A DNA stretch of 64,000 nucleotides from Lampropedia aestuarii (lineage in GTDB: Bacteria > Pseudomonadota > Gammaproteobacteria > Burkholderiales > Burkholderiaceae_C): positions 227,195 through 291,194 of the forward strand of contig NZ_SSWX01000002.1 of NCBI RefSeq assembly GCF_004803635.1, read 5' to 3'. Shown in pieces: positions 19,739 through 26,979 of this stretch. Each line of letters starts with the position of its first letter. Position 1 is the first letter of the stretch. The notes beneath the pieces were generated by a model. The model saw nothing but the letters and a program-made list of their open reading frames with translations, made no database searches and was not told where the DNA came from. Both the position numbers and the translations under genes were made by a program.

Positions 19739-21016
19739 ATGGCAAAACTCAGCCACGTTCTTTCAGACCTTCAGATACGGCGTTGGATCGCAAAAGGCGA
19801 TCCTATTGCACGCTCGGATGGCGATGGGTTGACCTTCACTTTATCTATTAAGGGCACTGCAGCCTGGGTGCTTCGCTTCAGTGTGCCGGGAGGCCGGCGC
19901 CGAGAACTTACACTTGGCAACTATCCTGATATCTCACTCGCAGCAGCACGCGAACTTTCCCGCGAAAAGCGTGCCCAGATTGACCGAGGCATAGATCCCG
20001 CTGCAATCAAGCAGCAAGATAAAGCGCGAGCGGCCCAAGCATGGACGATGCGCGATCTGGTTGATGACTTCCGGGCTAAAGTTCTAAATAGTAGGAACTA
20101 CTCTGCCTCGACTATCGAAAGCCGCGAGCACGACTATGCAAACGTTATTCTTCCTGCATTTGGGTCGTGGCGTGTAGACACAGTCACAAGCATAGACATT
20201 GTGAATATGCTGAGGAATGCCAAGCGCACTTGGAACATAACCAAGCGCCTATTAACTAGTATGTCCATGCTGCTTGATCACGCATGCGGCATCACCCTCA
20301 TTGCCGCGAACCCCTGCACAGGAATCAAGATCACATCAATCATGGGAGCACGCCCAAAGCCTCGCACCAGAATGATGCTCACAACTGATGAGATCTCTAC
20401 GTTGTTGCGCGGCATCGATGACCTGGGCAAAGAGAACGCGCTGGCATTTAGAATTTTGCTTGCAACATGTGTGCGTGGCTACGAGCTAGTAAGTGCCAAG
20501 AAAGAGCACATAGACCTAGAAAATGGAAATTGGTGGGTTCCTGCAGAAAACGTCAAGACGCGCTCTGGATTTATGGTGCCTCTGGCCCCCTTGGTCATCG
20601 AATGGTTCCAGGAGCTTATTGCACTTTCCGGAGACTCGGTTTGGCTGCTCCCGTCGCGACGGGCTGATCGCATTAAGAAGTTTGGCGACGTAAACATCTG
20701 TCGCTCTACTCTATGGGCCGCATTTAATAGGGCGTTCAAGAGGGGGGACATTGATATTCGCCGCTTCACGCCTCACGACACAAGATCCACAGCGAAGGGG
20801 CATTTGCGCAATATAGGGGTTAGTCGTGAAATATCTGAAATCGCCTTGAACCACACCCTGAAGGGGATGGAAGGCATCTACGATGTAAGAACGGAGATTC
20901 CCGAGCGACGTATTGCTATGGCTAAGTGGGCGGAGTTTTTGTATGCCTGTGAGCATGGAACAACGACTCCAGAGCCGCCAAAACGAGAAACACCGCGCCT
21001 TCGCTTAGTAGCATGA
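19739..21016 (+). CDS. int: Tyrosine site-specific integrase (DUF4102 arm-binding type)
   Basis: 425 residues. The N-terminal arm-DNA-binding domain (about 3-90) has the GLTFTLSIKG...WVLRFSVPGG pattern, followed by a core-binding domain. The catalytic set is complete: Arg246 (CVRGYEL), Lys273, His346 and Arg349 (PHDTR), His372 (LNHTL) and Tyr381 (GIYDVR). A GAGGTG ribosome site precedes the ATG. P4-like integrases of this type insert phages and islands, often into tRNA or tmRNA genes. It stands alone on the plus strand at the left end of the prophage and ends before a bidirectional terminator. Confidence 0.95.
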   Translation: MAKLSHVLSDLQIRRWIAKGDPIARSDGDGLTFTLSIKGTAAWVLRFSVPGGRRRELTLGNYPDISLAAARELSREKRAQIDRGIDPAAIKQQDKARAAQAWTMRDLVDDFRAKVLNSRNYSASTIESREHDYANVILPAFGSWRVDTVTSIDIVNMLRNAKRTWNITKRLLTSMSMLLDHACGITLIAANPCTGIKITSIMGARPKPRTRMMLTTDEISTLLRGIDDLGKENALAFRILLATCVRGYELVSAKKEHIDLENGNWWVPAENVKTRSGFMVPLAPLVIEWFQELIALSGDSVWLLPSRRADRIKKFGDVNICRSTLWAAFNRAFKRGDIDIRRFTPHDTRSTAKGHLRNIGVSREISEIALNHTLKGMEGIYDVRTEIPERRIAMAKWAEFLYACEHGTTTPEPPKRETPRLRLVA

Positions 21017-21143
21017 GCCACCAGATCGATTGCTACCGTCAAATCAATCACGCGAGTCGCGGCTCAAAGGACATATCTTCAGAGGGCTTTAAGTTCTGAA
21101 ATTCGGCCAATCGTGACCAAATACTGCGCACTTTCGAAAAAGA

Positions 21144-21169
21144 AAAACCCGCAATTCGCGGGCTTTTTT
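21144..21169. terminator. Bidirectional terminator between integrase and late phage genes
   Basis: CCCGC (21148-21152) pairs with GCGGG (21158-21162), with A-run before and T-run after, giving a compact hairpin usable on both strands. It separates the rightward int gene from the leftward late operon. Confidence 0.8.
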
Positions 21170-21190
21170 GAAGTCATATGAACAGATCTG

Positions 21191-21478
21191 TCACGTCGAT
21201 GGAATCAAACTCCATTGCGGCTGTGTCACCAAACGCTTCGCGCGGCGCTGGCCCAGGTCGTGCCGCTGGCGTGATGTAAGTCCGGGACGTGGAGTGGGCA
21301 ACTTATGCAGCACCAGCTTAGGCGTGGCAAATAACTTCAAGCCATCGATCAGCCAGCCAGTGATTGCCGAAGAAACGACAATGCGGGCACGGTCGACCAC
21401 ATCAAATCCAGCAGATACAGCGCCAGCGCCAGCGAGGCAAGCAACAACTGCGATAGAGAAAAGGCGGTTGGTACGCAT
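21191..21478 (-). CDS. Small secreted or membrane phage protein, unknown
   Basis: 95 residues with a clear signal-like N-terminus (MRTNRLFSIAVVACLAGAGA) and a second mildly hydrophobic segment (ARIVVSSAITGWLIDGLKLF). A strong AGGAG lies 6 bases before the ATG, so I take it as a real gene although no family is recognised. It is the last gene of the leftward late region, after the lysis cassette, and may affect the envelope. The C-terminal third is basic. Confidence 0.6.
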   Translation of the reverse strand: MRTNRLFSIAVVACLAGAGAVSAGFDVVDRARIVVSSAITGWLIDGLKLFATPKLVLHKLPTPRPGLTSRQRHDLGQRRAKRLVTQPQWSLIPST

Positions 21479-21543
21479 ATCGAACTCCTAATTGGTGGTG
21501 CAGCGGCTCACTGCGGAATCCCTGGCCATGGCGGGCAAACGGG

Positions 21544-21984
21544 TTACTCGATTCCCAGCAGCGCTTTGGCGGCAGCCTGGTCTGCAGCTTGCAGCAATTG
21601 GCGGCCAAAAGCGCCAGCGTCGCTGATGTTTGCGGCTGCAGGTTGGTAATTACCAGCTTTGGCAGTGGTACCAGATGTGCCTAATGCGAGGCTCGATGTG
21701 CCTGCACCAATGGCTGTGCGGGCAGCTACAGCATTCGCGGACAGCATCAAGGCCTTGCCTGTTTCAGTGGCATCGGTGATGTCGTTAACGACGATTGTTA
21801 CGGGGCCAGATCCGCCCCCACCTTCGGCCACGCCCTTGGTCACCGCCTGGTAAATTGTGCCGTTGTCTGGCTCCAGCATGACCGGCGCCCCCAATGGCTG
21901 CCAGCCGTCTGCGATCAATCGTCCAATCAGGGTTTCTGCATCCCCTAATGGGGCCTTCACTACTTTGTAGTCGGTGATTGCCAT
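21544..21984 (-). CDS. DUF1737-like phage protein with tail-fibre-like C-terminus
   Basis: 146 residues. The N-terminal 45 residues (ITDYKVVKAPLG, LIADGWQPLGAP) resemble the short DUF1737 domain found in phage and bacterial proteins. A glycine hinge (GVAEGGGGSG) leads to an Ala/Thr/Ser-rich segment (ATETGKALMLSANAVAARTAIGA) like the low-complexity shafts of fibre or receptor proteins, ending AAAKALLGIE. AAGGAG lies just upstream of the ATG. Function unknown; a virion accessory is possible. Confidence 0.65.
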   Translation of the reverse strand: MAITDYKVVKAPLGDAETLIGRLIADGWQPLGAPVMLEPDNGTIYQAVTKGVAEGGGGSGPVTIVVNDITDATETGKALMLSANAVAARTAIGAGTSSLALGTSGTTAKAGNYQPAAANISDAGAFGRQLLQAADQAAAKALLGIE

Positions 21985-22003
21985 TTTTTACTCCTTGATT
22001 TGG

Positions 22004-22462
22004 TTAGAAATTGGCAATGCGATCGCCAAGAATTTCCGAGTAAGTACGCATGGCTACACCCTGACTCAACAAGCGAGATTGCTCGGATTCAGGCAGGCTA
22101 TTGAAGATCGGCGTTGAGTAGAAGGCGGCCAGCTTCTCGCGGCGCTCATCGAGTTCACGTTTCTCATCGAGCACACGCTGCTGGTGGGCTGGTACTGTGC
22201 AACCGACCACTTGCCAGTCATCGGCCAAGGTGTCATTGATGCTCGGCGCCCAGGTGCTAACTGTCTCGTCTACGTTCTTGAGGGCAAGGTAGGCCGCATA
22301 GGGCACCATCGCGCCCTCGCCAAAATGTTCCTTGGCCGCGCCGGTCTGCACCGGGTAGCTGGCGGCTGGCACCAGATAGATGAACAGGCCTTTGCCGTTC
22401 CAGCCAGTGCGTTGCAGGCGCTTGCCTAGTTTCAGTTCCTTGATGGCGTCACCGAAGTTCAT
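22004..22462 (-). CDS. Tad2-like (DUF2829) protein with extra C-terminal helical domain
   Basis: 152 residues. Residues 1 to about 90 follow the DUF2829 pattern: NFGDAIKELKLGKRLQRTGWNGKGLFIYLV, then VPYAAYLALKN, then STWAPSINDTLADDWQVV. DUF2829 proteins include Tad2, a phage sponge that binds the cyclic ADP-ribose-type signal of Thoeris defence. From about residue 93 a charged helical tail (LDEKRELDERREKLAAF ... LLSQGVAMRTYSEILGDRI) resembles small phage proteins of the crAss001_48-related type, so this may be a fusion. The ATG overlaps the Rz stop (ATGA), with AAGGAG 8 bases upstream. The Thoeris role is inference from family. Confidence 0.75.
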   Translation of the reverse strand: MNFGDAIKELKLGKRLQRTGWNGKGLFIYLVPAASYPVQTGAAKEHFGEGAMVPYAAYLALKNVDETVSTWAPSINDTLADDWQVVGCTVPAHQQRVLDEKRELDERREKLAAFYSTPIFNSLPESEQSRLLSQGVAMRTYSEILGDRIANF

Positions 22463-22953
22463 TGAAATTTCTCCTTGGTTTGGGGAATCACTGGCCAGGC
22501 TGCGCGGCAGGTTGCTGCATCAGCTGCGTGTCCATCAGCTTTTTCTGCCAGCGCTGTGTATTCGCTGCTGCACTCTCCGAGTAGCTGGTTTGTGGTGCTG
22601 GCGTACTCAATGAGGGTGGCGGCGGAAGCGTCGGCAAGTCGCTGCTCGGCATCGGTGAGTTGCTTGCGCAGGCTGTAAGACTCACGGCGAGCGCGAGTAG
22701 CGTCAGCCTGCAAGGCGGCTTGTTTGGCGATTGCATCGTTCAGGACCTCTTGGTAATTGGCGGCCACGTCAGCGCTGGCTTTGGCCACACGAGCATTGGC
22801 CGCAGCTCGCTCGATGGTGGCTTGGTGGCGGTACTTGCTTGATTGCAGGCGCTCGTCCGCCAGATCCGCCCCCAGCCGCGCAGATTGGAAGAGCCAAACC
22901 AGCACACCGGCAAGAGTGGCGGCGGCAATGTGGGTTACGGTGGATAAGCTCAC
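22459..22953 (-). CDS. Inner-membrane spanin (Rz-like)
   Basis: 164 residues with a GTG start supported by GGAG 7 bases upstream. One N-terminal transmembrane segment (about 6-22) is followed by a long charged helix, as in i-spanins that sit in the inner membrane and reach the outer-membrane o-spanin. The C-terminal part has two Cys (GECSSEY and ATCRAA). Located directly after the endolysin gene, and a proline-rich lipoprotein gene is nested inside it in another frame, which is the hallmark of Rz/Rz1. Confidence 0.85.
   Translation of the reverse strand: MSLSTVTHIAAATLAGVLVWLFQSARLGADLADERLQSSKYRHQATIERAAANARVAKASADVAANYQEVLNDAIAKQAALQADATRARRESYSLRKQLTDAEQRLADASAATLIEYASTTNQLLGECSSEYTALAEKADGHAADAATCRAAWPVIPQTKEKFQ
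22488..22736 (-). CDS. Outer-membrane spanin lipoprotein (Rz1-like), nested in Rz
   Basis: 82 residues, wholly inside the Rz gene in a different frame of the same strand. The N-terminus has basic residues, a hydrophobic core and the lipobox SLTAC. The mature part is short and proline-rich (PMPSSDLPTLPPPPSLSTPAPQ), exactly the make-up of o-spanins. With Rz it would fuse inner and outer membranes in the last step of lysis. Confidence 0.85.
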   Translation of the reverse strand: MQSPNKPPCRLTLLALAVSLTACASNSPMPSSDLPTLPPPPSLSTPAPQTSYSESAAANTQRWQKKLMDTQLMQQPAAQPGQ

Positions 22954-22955
22954 GC

Positions 22956-23573
22956 CTACACTCCAGCGACGGATTCATTGCAGCGCGACAACGGCACATT
23001 ACCCAGACGGTGATCGACCCAGCCGACCATGAAGCTGGAATTGGCAACGCCTTTGGCTAGTGCTGAGTAGTGGGCGGCCTGGTAGCCATCGAGCAGCTTG
23101 AGAGTCAGCTCGCAGGCCTTTACCCGTCCCCGTCGTTTCTCTAAGGCCTGGTAGGCCAGCATGGTGCGCGAGCCAATTGCGCCATCGACCACCACGGGCG
23201 CGTAATCGCGGCCGCCTCGGCTCAAGTCATTGAGAGATTGCTGAAACCAGCGCGCAGCCCTAGCTGGACCGGCATTGACACCGATGTCCGTCAGCTTCGT
23301 GCCCACGGCAGGTGAAAGCGCCAGCACCAGATCAAACTTCGGTTTCTTGATGTAGGACTCGGCATAGATTTCCTGTGCTTTTTCCACACTCAAATCCGCC
23401 ATGGCTCCGGTGAAACCGTGGTCTCGGGCGACCGCCACGGTAATACCGTGATTTGTCTCGCCGCCTGAGTCATTTGGATCGTTGGAGTAGCCACCCTCAA
23501 TTGCCACCACACCAGCAATTACGGCCGCGATTAAAACGCTGAGACTGCCCCAGTTTTTGTTTTTTTCGCTCAT
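22956..23573 (-). CDS. Endolysin, N-acetylmuramidase (glycosyl hydrolase 108) with SAR-type N-terminus
   Basis: 205 residues from the ATG at 23573, which overlaps the preceding stop (ATGA) and has GGAG 8 bases upstream. The GH108 motif IEGGYSNDPNDSGGETNHGIT carries the presumed catalytic Glu26. A weakly hydrophobic, Ala-rich N-terminal segment (about 10-24) looks like a signal-arrest-release domain, which would allow Sec export and release by the holin or pinholin. A C-terminal PG_binding_3-like part follows (GVNAGPARAARWFQQ). It cleaves peptidoglycan glycan strands. Confidence 0.88.
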   Translation of the reverse strand: MSEKNKNWGSLSVLIAAVIAGVVAIEGGYSNDPNDSGGETNHGITVAVARDHGFTGAMADLSVEKAQEIYAESYIKKPKFDLVLALSPAVGTKLTDIGVNAGPARAARWFQQSLNDLSRGGRDYAPVVVDGAIGSRTMLAYQALEKRRGRVKACELTLKLLDGYQAAHYSALAKGVANSSFMVGWVDHRLGNVPLSRCNESVAGV

Positions 23574-23908
23574 TCTCGTGTCTCCAGGCCGCAAAGGTCG
23601 GTATCCGAAACGGCTGCAGGGGCGCGCGCCATTGCGGCCAGACGCTCACGATCAGCACGGCGCTCCTGGGTGCGCACGTAGTCTCGGCGCCACTTCCAAA
23701 TCAGATAAAAGGCCTGCAAGGCAATAAAAGCAATTGAGGCCAGCACCAGCCATTCGCTCAGCGGCAGCCCCCAGGCCTTGGTCACGCCAGTGGCAGCAGC
23801 GGCAGGACTTGCCTGCCAAGCGGCATTAGCAAGGTCTTGCTTCTGCTCAGCAGTCAGGTGCTGGTGGATGCCAATGAGCGCAAGGAATGCGGCTAGAACT
23901 TTTTTCAT
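23570..23908 (-). CDS. Putative holin or lysis membrane protein
   Basis: 112 residues. The N-terminus (KKVLAAFLALIGI) is hydrophobic, and a strong transmembrane helix lies at about 51-71 (EWLVLASIAFIALQAFYLIW), followed by a basic, helical tail with many Arg. It precedes the endolysin with a 4-base overlap. Position, size and topology fit a holin, but no family signature is seen. A 16-bp repeated element ends 33 bases before the ATG, and a GCCGC/GCGGC hairpin abuts the ATG. Confidence 0.7.
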   Translation of the reverse strand: MKKVLAAFLALIGIHQHLTAEQKQDLANAAWQASPAAAATGVTKAWGLPLSEWLVLASIAFIALQAFYLIWKWRRDYVRTQERRADRERLAAMARAPAAVSDTDLCGLETRE

Positions 23909-23909
23909 A

Positions 23910-23925
23910 GCCGCAGTGTCGCGGC
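23910..23925 (-). promoter_or_regulatory. Hairpin abutting the holin start codon
   Basis: GCCGC (23910-23914) and GCGGC (23921-23925) form a 5-bp stem with a 6-nt loop, one base before the start codon, in a leader with no good Shine-Dalgarno site. It could limit translation of the lysis gene. Confidence 0.45.
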
Positions 23926-23941
23926 CATTGGCTTTTTATCT

Positions 23942-23957
23942 AAACCCTATGCAGGGT
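23942..23957 (-). promoter_or_regulatory. Phage 16-bp element, copy A (lysis unit)
   Basis: Minus strand reads ACCCTGCATAGGGTTT. It lies at the stop of the upstream virion gene and ends 33 bases before the holin ATG. It is one of five near-identical copies at gene-group boundaries of this prophage and is a candidate phage promoter or operator. Confidence 0.65.
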
Positions 23958-25825
23958 CAGCGCTCATAGCTGTATGAGTCGGTGCGGCCCCAAGAGCCAG
24001 ACTGCGATCCAGAACCCGAGACGCCAGCAGAGATATTCACTGCAGACAATGCGCCAGCAGCCAGCTGAGCCGTGAACTGGCCCACTGCCCTTGCCGCCTC
24101 CATGGCCAACTGCGCTGTTTGCACTGCATGCTGTGCCTTGACGTTGTACTCGCTGATTTGCGCCTCAGTGAATGCAATATTTGTGCGGGCCTGCAGGTCA
24201 TACAGTCGCTGGTTCATTTCAGCCTGCGACACGTTGACTGCAGCGCCAGCGCGCCACCCTTCCGTTTCTGCACCAAATGCCTGCACCTCATACGCGGCCT
24301 GGCGCAGCATGGCATCCACTTTGGTGCGCCACATTTCCGCATCGGCTTGGTATTCGGCCAGTAGGACACGAGCGCCCTCCATCTGCAGCTGCTTGCCTTT
24401 GATCTTGATGTCGGCCTTATTCGATATGGCCTGCACCGTAGTGGCCCAGGCGCGCGATTGGGCTTCAAACATCCCCGCTTTAGCCGTCTCGCCCTTCACT
24501 TGTGAGTCGTAGGCATCGAACTTCACCTTTTCAGCACCCACGCGCTCGGCATAGGCCTGCACGTCAGCTCGGTAGCCTTGAAATTGGGCCTGGATCACAT
24601 CGGCCTTGACTTTGGCGCCATCCATCATGGCCTTGAATGTCTCAACGGCCTGCTGCACGGCGATGTACTTGGCTTTGAACATCTCCACCTCATTGCTGTT
24701 GTGGGCCTGCGCGGCCTGGGCGCGCGTTTTCCAAACCTCTAGTGTGGCCAGCGCCCGATCTAGTCGCATGCGGAATGCATCACGCATCGCAGAGAAGGCC
24801 TGCACCCTGGCATTGAATAAGCCGACCTGGGCGTTAAACACCATTATTTGTGCCTCAGCACCAAACTTCGCCACCTCAAAAAGCCGTTTGGTTGTGTTCT
24901 CAAAGACGTTCTGCACCAGCGTTTCCAATGCAATGCCGCGCTCGACTGCAAAACGGATGTTGTCGATCTCCCATTTGGTGGCCTCAATCAGCACGTCGCG
25001 GTTGTGCTCGCCCGCCTGGCCACGGCCCTGCTCTTTGACCACGTTCACTTGCTTGGCCAACATGCCCGGCGGCATTGAAAACCCGCGTGAGGCCCATGTA
25101 GACACCGCTTCGTCTACGGCGCGGCGCGTCTCAGCGGTCACGCGGTCGCGGGCGCGGTTGAAAAGCGCATCCTCTACGTGGGCAGGCAAACCGGTACCGC
25201 CTTGCATATGCCGTTTGACCCATGCCTGTAGGTCGTCCAGCAGCTCGCTTTCATAGACTGGCTCTGCCCAGTTGATGAACACATTGGGCACAGCAAAATC
25301 AACACTTGGCGCCACGCCGTTGAAGTCCTCCAGCAAAGGAAAATCAAAATCTGGGATGTCCTTGAGGGCGCCTATTTGCGGCAAGTCATAGACCGGTGCG
25401 CCAGGCAGTGTCACGTCGGTGTCGATTACTGGCCTTGTGGGCGGTACCGGCAAGTTCATGGCTGGTGAGTTCGGAATCGTCAGCGTTGGCTGAACCGGTG
25501 CCGCTGGAATTGCATCCATGGCAATGGAGTCAAGGTCGGACAGAAGACCGTCGATAGTGGGGCTTTGGGGCACATTGGGCAGATCAATAGCGCGCGGTGT
25601 GAAAGTGGGTTGCGGTCGCAGGTCCACACCCATGTCAGGGGGGGTTGGAAACACAGGCTTGACCGGTGCTGGAACAGCGCCCACTCGAATTCCGCCCAAG
25701 TCATTGAGGGCTTCACGCAGCGCAGAGGACCAATCAACCAGGTTGGAGTTCATCAGCGCGCGCTGATCTTCAACCACGTTCATAGCCATGCCCATGGCGG
25801 CCAGTTCGGGATATTGGGATGCCAT
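23957..25825 (-). CDS. Phage virion protein with proline-rich head and long helical body, unknown
   Basis: 622 residues from the ATG at 25825 (AGGAG 6 bases upstream; TGATG overlap with the previous stop). Residues 40-180 are rich in Pro with repeated short turns (VPAPVKPVFPTPPDM, LTLPGAPVYDLPQ). Residues 230-600 are nearly all helical and Ala/Gln/Glu-rich, with little Cys or Pro. The end is Gly/Ser-rich (SAGVSGSGSQSGSWG). Such a shape suits a fibrous internal or tail protein. No family recognised. Confidence 0.7.
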   Translation of the reverse strand: MASQYPELAAMGMAMNVVEDQRALMNSNLVDWSSALREALNDLGGIRVGAVPAPVKPVFPTPPDMGVDLRPQPTFTPRAIDLPNVPQSPTIDGLLSDLDSIAMDAIPAAPVQPTLTIPNSPAMNLPVPPTRPVIDTDVTLPGAPVYDLPQIGALKDIPDFDFPLLEDFNGVAPSVDFAVPNVFINWAEPVYESELLDDLQAWVKRHMQGGTGLPAHVEDALFNRARDRVTAETRRAVDEAVSTWASRGFSMPPGMLAKQVNVVKEQGRGQAGEHNRDVLIEATKWEIDNIRFAVERGIALETLVQNVFENTTKRLFEVAKFGAEAQIMVFNAQVGLFNARVQAFSAMRDAFRMRLDRALATLEVWKTRAQAAQAHNSNEVEMFKAKYIAVQQAVETFKAMMDGAKVKADVIQAQFQGYRADVQAYAERVGAEKVKFDAYDSQVKGETAKAGMFEAQSRAWATTVQAISNKADIKIKGKQLQMEGARVLLAEYQADAEMWRTKVDAMLRQAAYEVQAFGAETEGWRAGAAVNVSQAEMNQRLYDLQARTNIAFTEAQISEYNVKAQHAVQTAQLAMEAARAVGQFTAQLAAGALSAVNISAGVSGSGSQSGSWGRTDSYSYER

Positions 25826-26979
25826 CAAATTCTCCTTTTGGTTGCATCGGCGGTCACGTACAGATCATTGATATGCGCACGCTCGCCATTCAGGCGCAGA
25901 TCAAACGTGAAATGCCGCCCGCGCAGACCGCGCCCAAAGATGAAGCGGCCATTGGTCAGATGTGCAGCGGGCTCGCCCGCTAGCGGGTACGTCCACGACT
26001 GAGCTTGGGCACCGCTCTGCGTTTGGGTTACGGTCATGTTCGCGGTACCGCTCAACTCGTACTCCATAAATGCTTGGGTGGGGTGCACCAGCATGCCCCG
26101 CCCAACATCCATTTTTCCGGTCGTCAATCGCGCATCGATGACTTCACCGCCACCGGCCAAGGCCCATACCCCACCATCGCCGGATGCAAAAGCCTGGCCA
26201 TCGCAGACCACAATCGAGTCAAACGGATAGCGGTCGTAGCGCGACATCGCCCAGCCAGTCGTGTGCGCGGTCCATGCATAGCCTTGTGGAGCTTCCCCTA
26301 TAGACCGCCACATGTCACGCGCATAAGCTGTTTCAGTCAGTCGCAAAGTGGCGCCGCTCACACCCCAAATCACATCCCGTGCTTTTGCGGATTCAGTCAG
26401 ACGGATGGTGATTGCCGCGTTACCTTGAATGTGGTCTTTGGCTATCGTCTTTTCCGTGATGCGTATCAACACTCCAGACAAACCGCGCCAATGCTCATTG
26501 GCTCTTGCTGACTCGGTGATGTACGCTGTGACAGCACTGGCAAATGTGCCTTTTGACCGGGTTCGCTCCGTTGTGGCCGCGCCAATGCCCAGGCGCATCT
26601 GGCTGGATGCTTTTGCTGATTCGGTGATACGCGCTACTGGCGTGCCCTTAAATTGGCCCGATGCTTTCGCAGACTCCACAATCGCCAAACCACGCGTGCC
26701 AGTAAACGCCCCTGACGACTTGGTACGCTCCGTAATGCCCAGCGACAGGTCACGCATGCCAGCAAAAATGCCACGCGATACGGCCCGCTCAATCATCGGC
26801 GTGGCCACAACACCGGCAAATTGCCCTGATGAAATGGCGCGTTCAACCACCCTAATGCCAGGAGTGCCAGTAAAGGTCGCAGCAGAGCGCGTCGTCTCTG
26901 TTTGCCGTTGGCTTATACCCGTGCGCCAAACATCGTTGGATACCGTTATTTCGGTGACATATTCGTGCGCATCACTCAT
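25825..26979 (-). CDS. Phage virion protein with twelve 18-20-residue repeats
   Basis: 384 residues. From residue 10 to about 225 it is made of twelve copies of one unit, consensus [IVL]-[TV]-E-[RST]-[AT]-x4-x-[FWM]-x-G, as in ITESAKASGQFKG. The conserved Glu falls at 10, 28, 46, 64, 84, 102, 120, 138, 156, 176, 196 and 216. Spacing is 18 for most units and 20 for the last three. The C-terminal 155 residues are non-repetitive and look like beta structure (GYAWTAHTTGWAMSRYDRYPFDSIVVCDG). Probably a beta-solenoid-like tail or fibre component (inference). Confidence 0.75.
   Translation of the reverse strand: MSDAHEYVTEITVSNDVWRTGISQRQTETTRSAATFTGTPGIRVVERAISSGQFAGVVATPMIERAVSRGIFAGMRDLSLGITERTKSSGAFTGTRGLAIVESAKASGQFKGTPVARITESAKASSQMRLGIGAATTERTRSKGTFASAVTAYITESARANEHWRGLSGVLIRITEKTIAKDHIQGNAAITIRLTESAKARDVIWGVSGATLRLTETAYARDMWRSIGEAPQGYAWTAHTTGWAMSRYDRYPFDSIVVCDGQAFASGDGGVWALAGGGEVIDARLTTGKMDVGRGMLVHPTQAFMEYELSGTANMTVTQTQSGAQAQSWTYPLAGEPAAHLTNGRFIFGRGLRGRHFTFDLRLNGERAHINDLYVTADATKRRI

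Noticed and set aside
23942-23957. 16-bp elements as simple intrinsic terminators
   Set aside because: Stems would be only 4-5 bp with a 4-6-nt loop and just three T, and the conserved part extends beyond the dyad; a promoter or operator fits better, though a processing role is not excluded.
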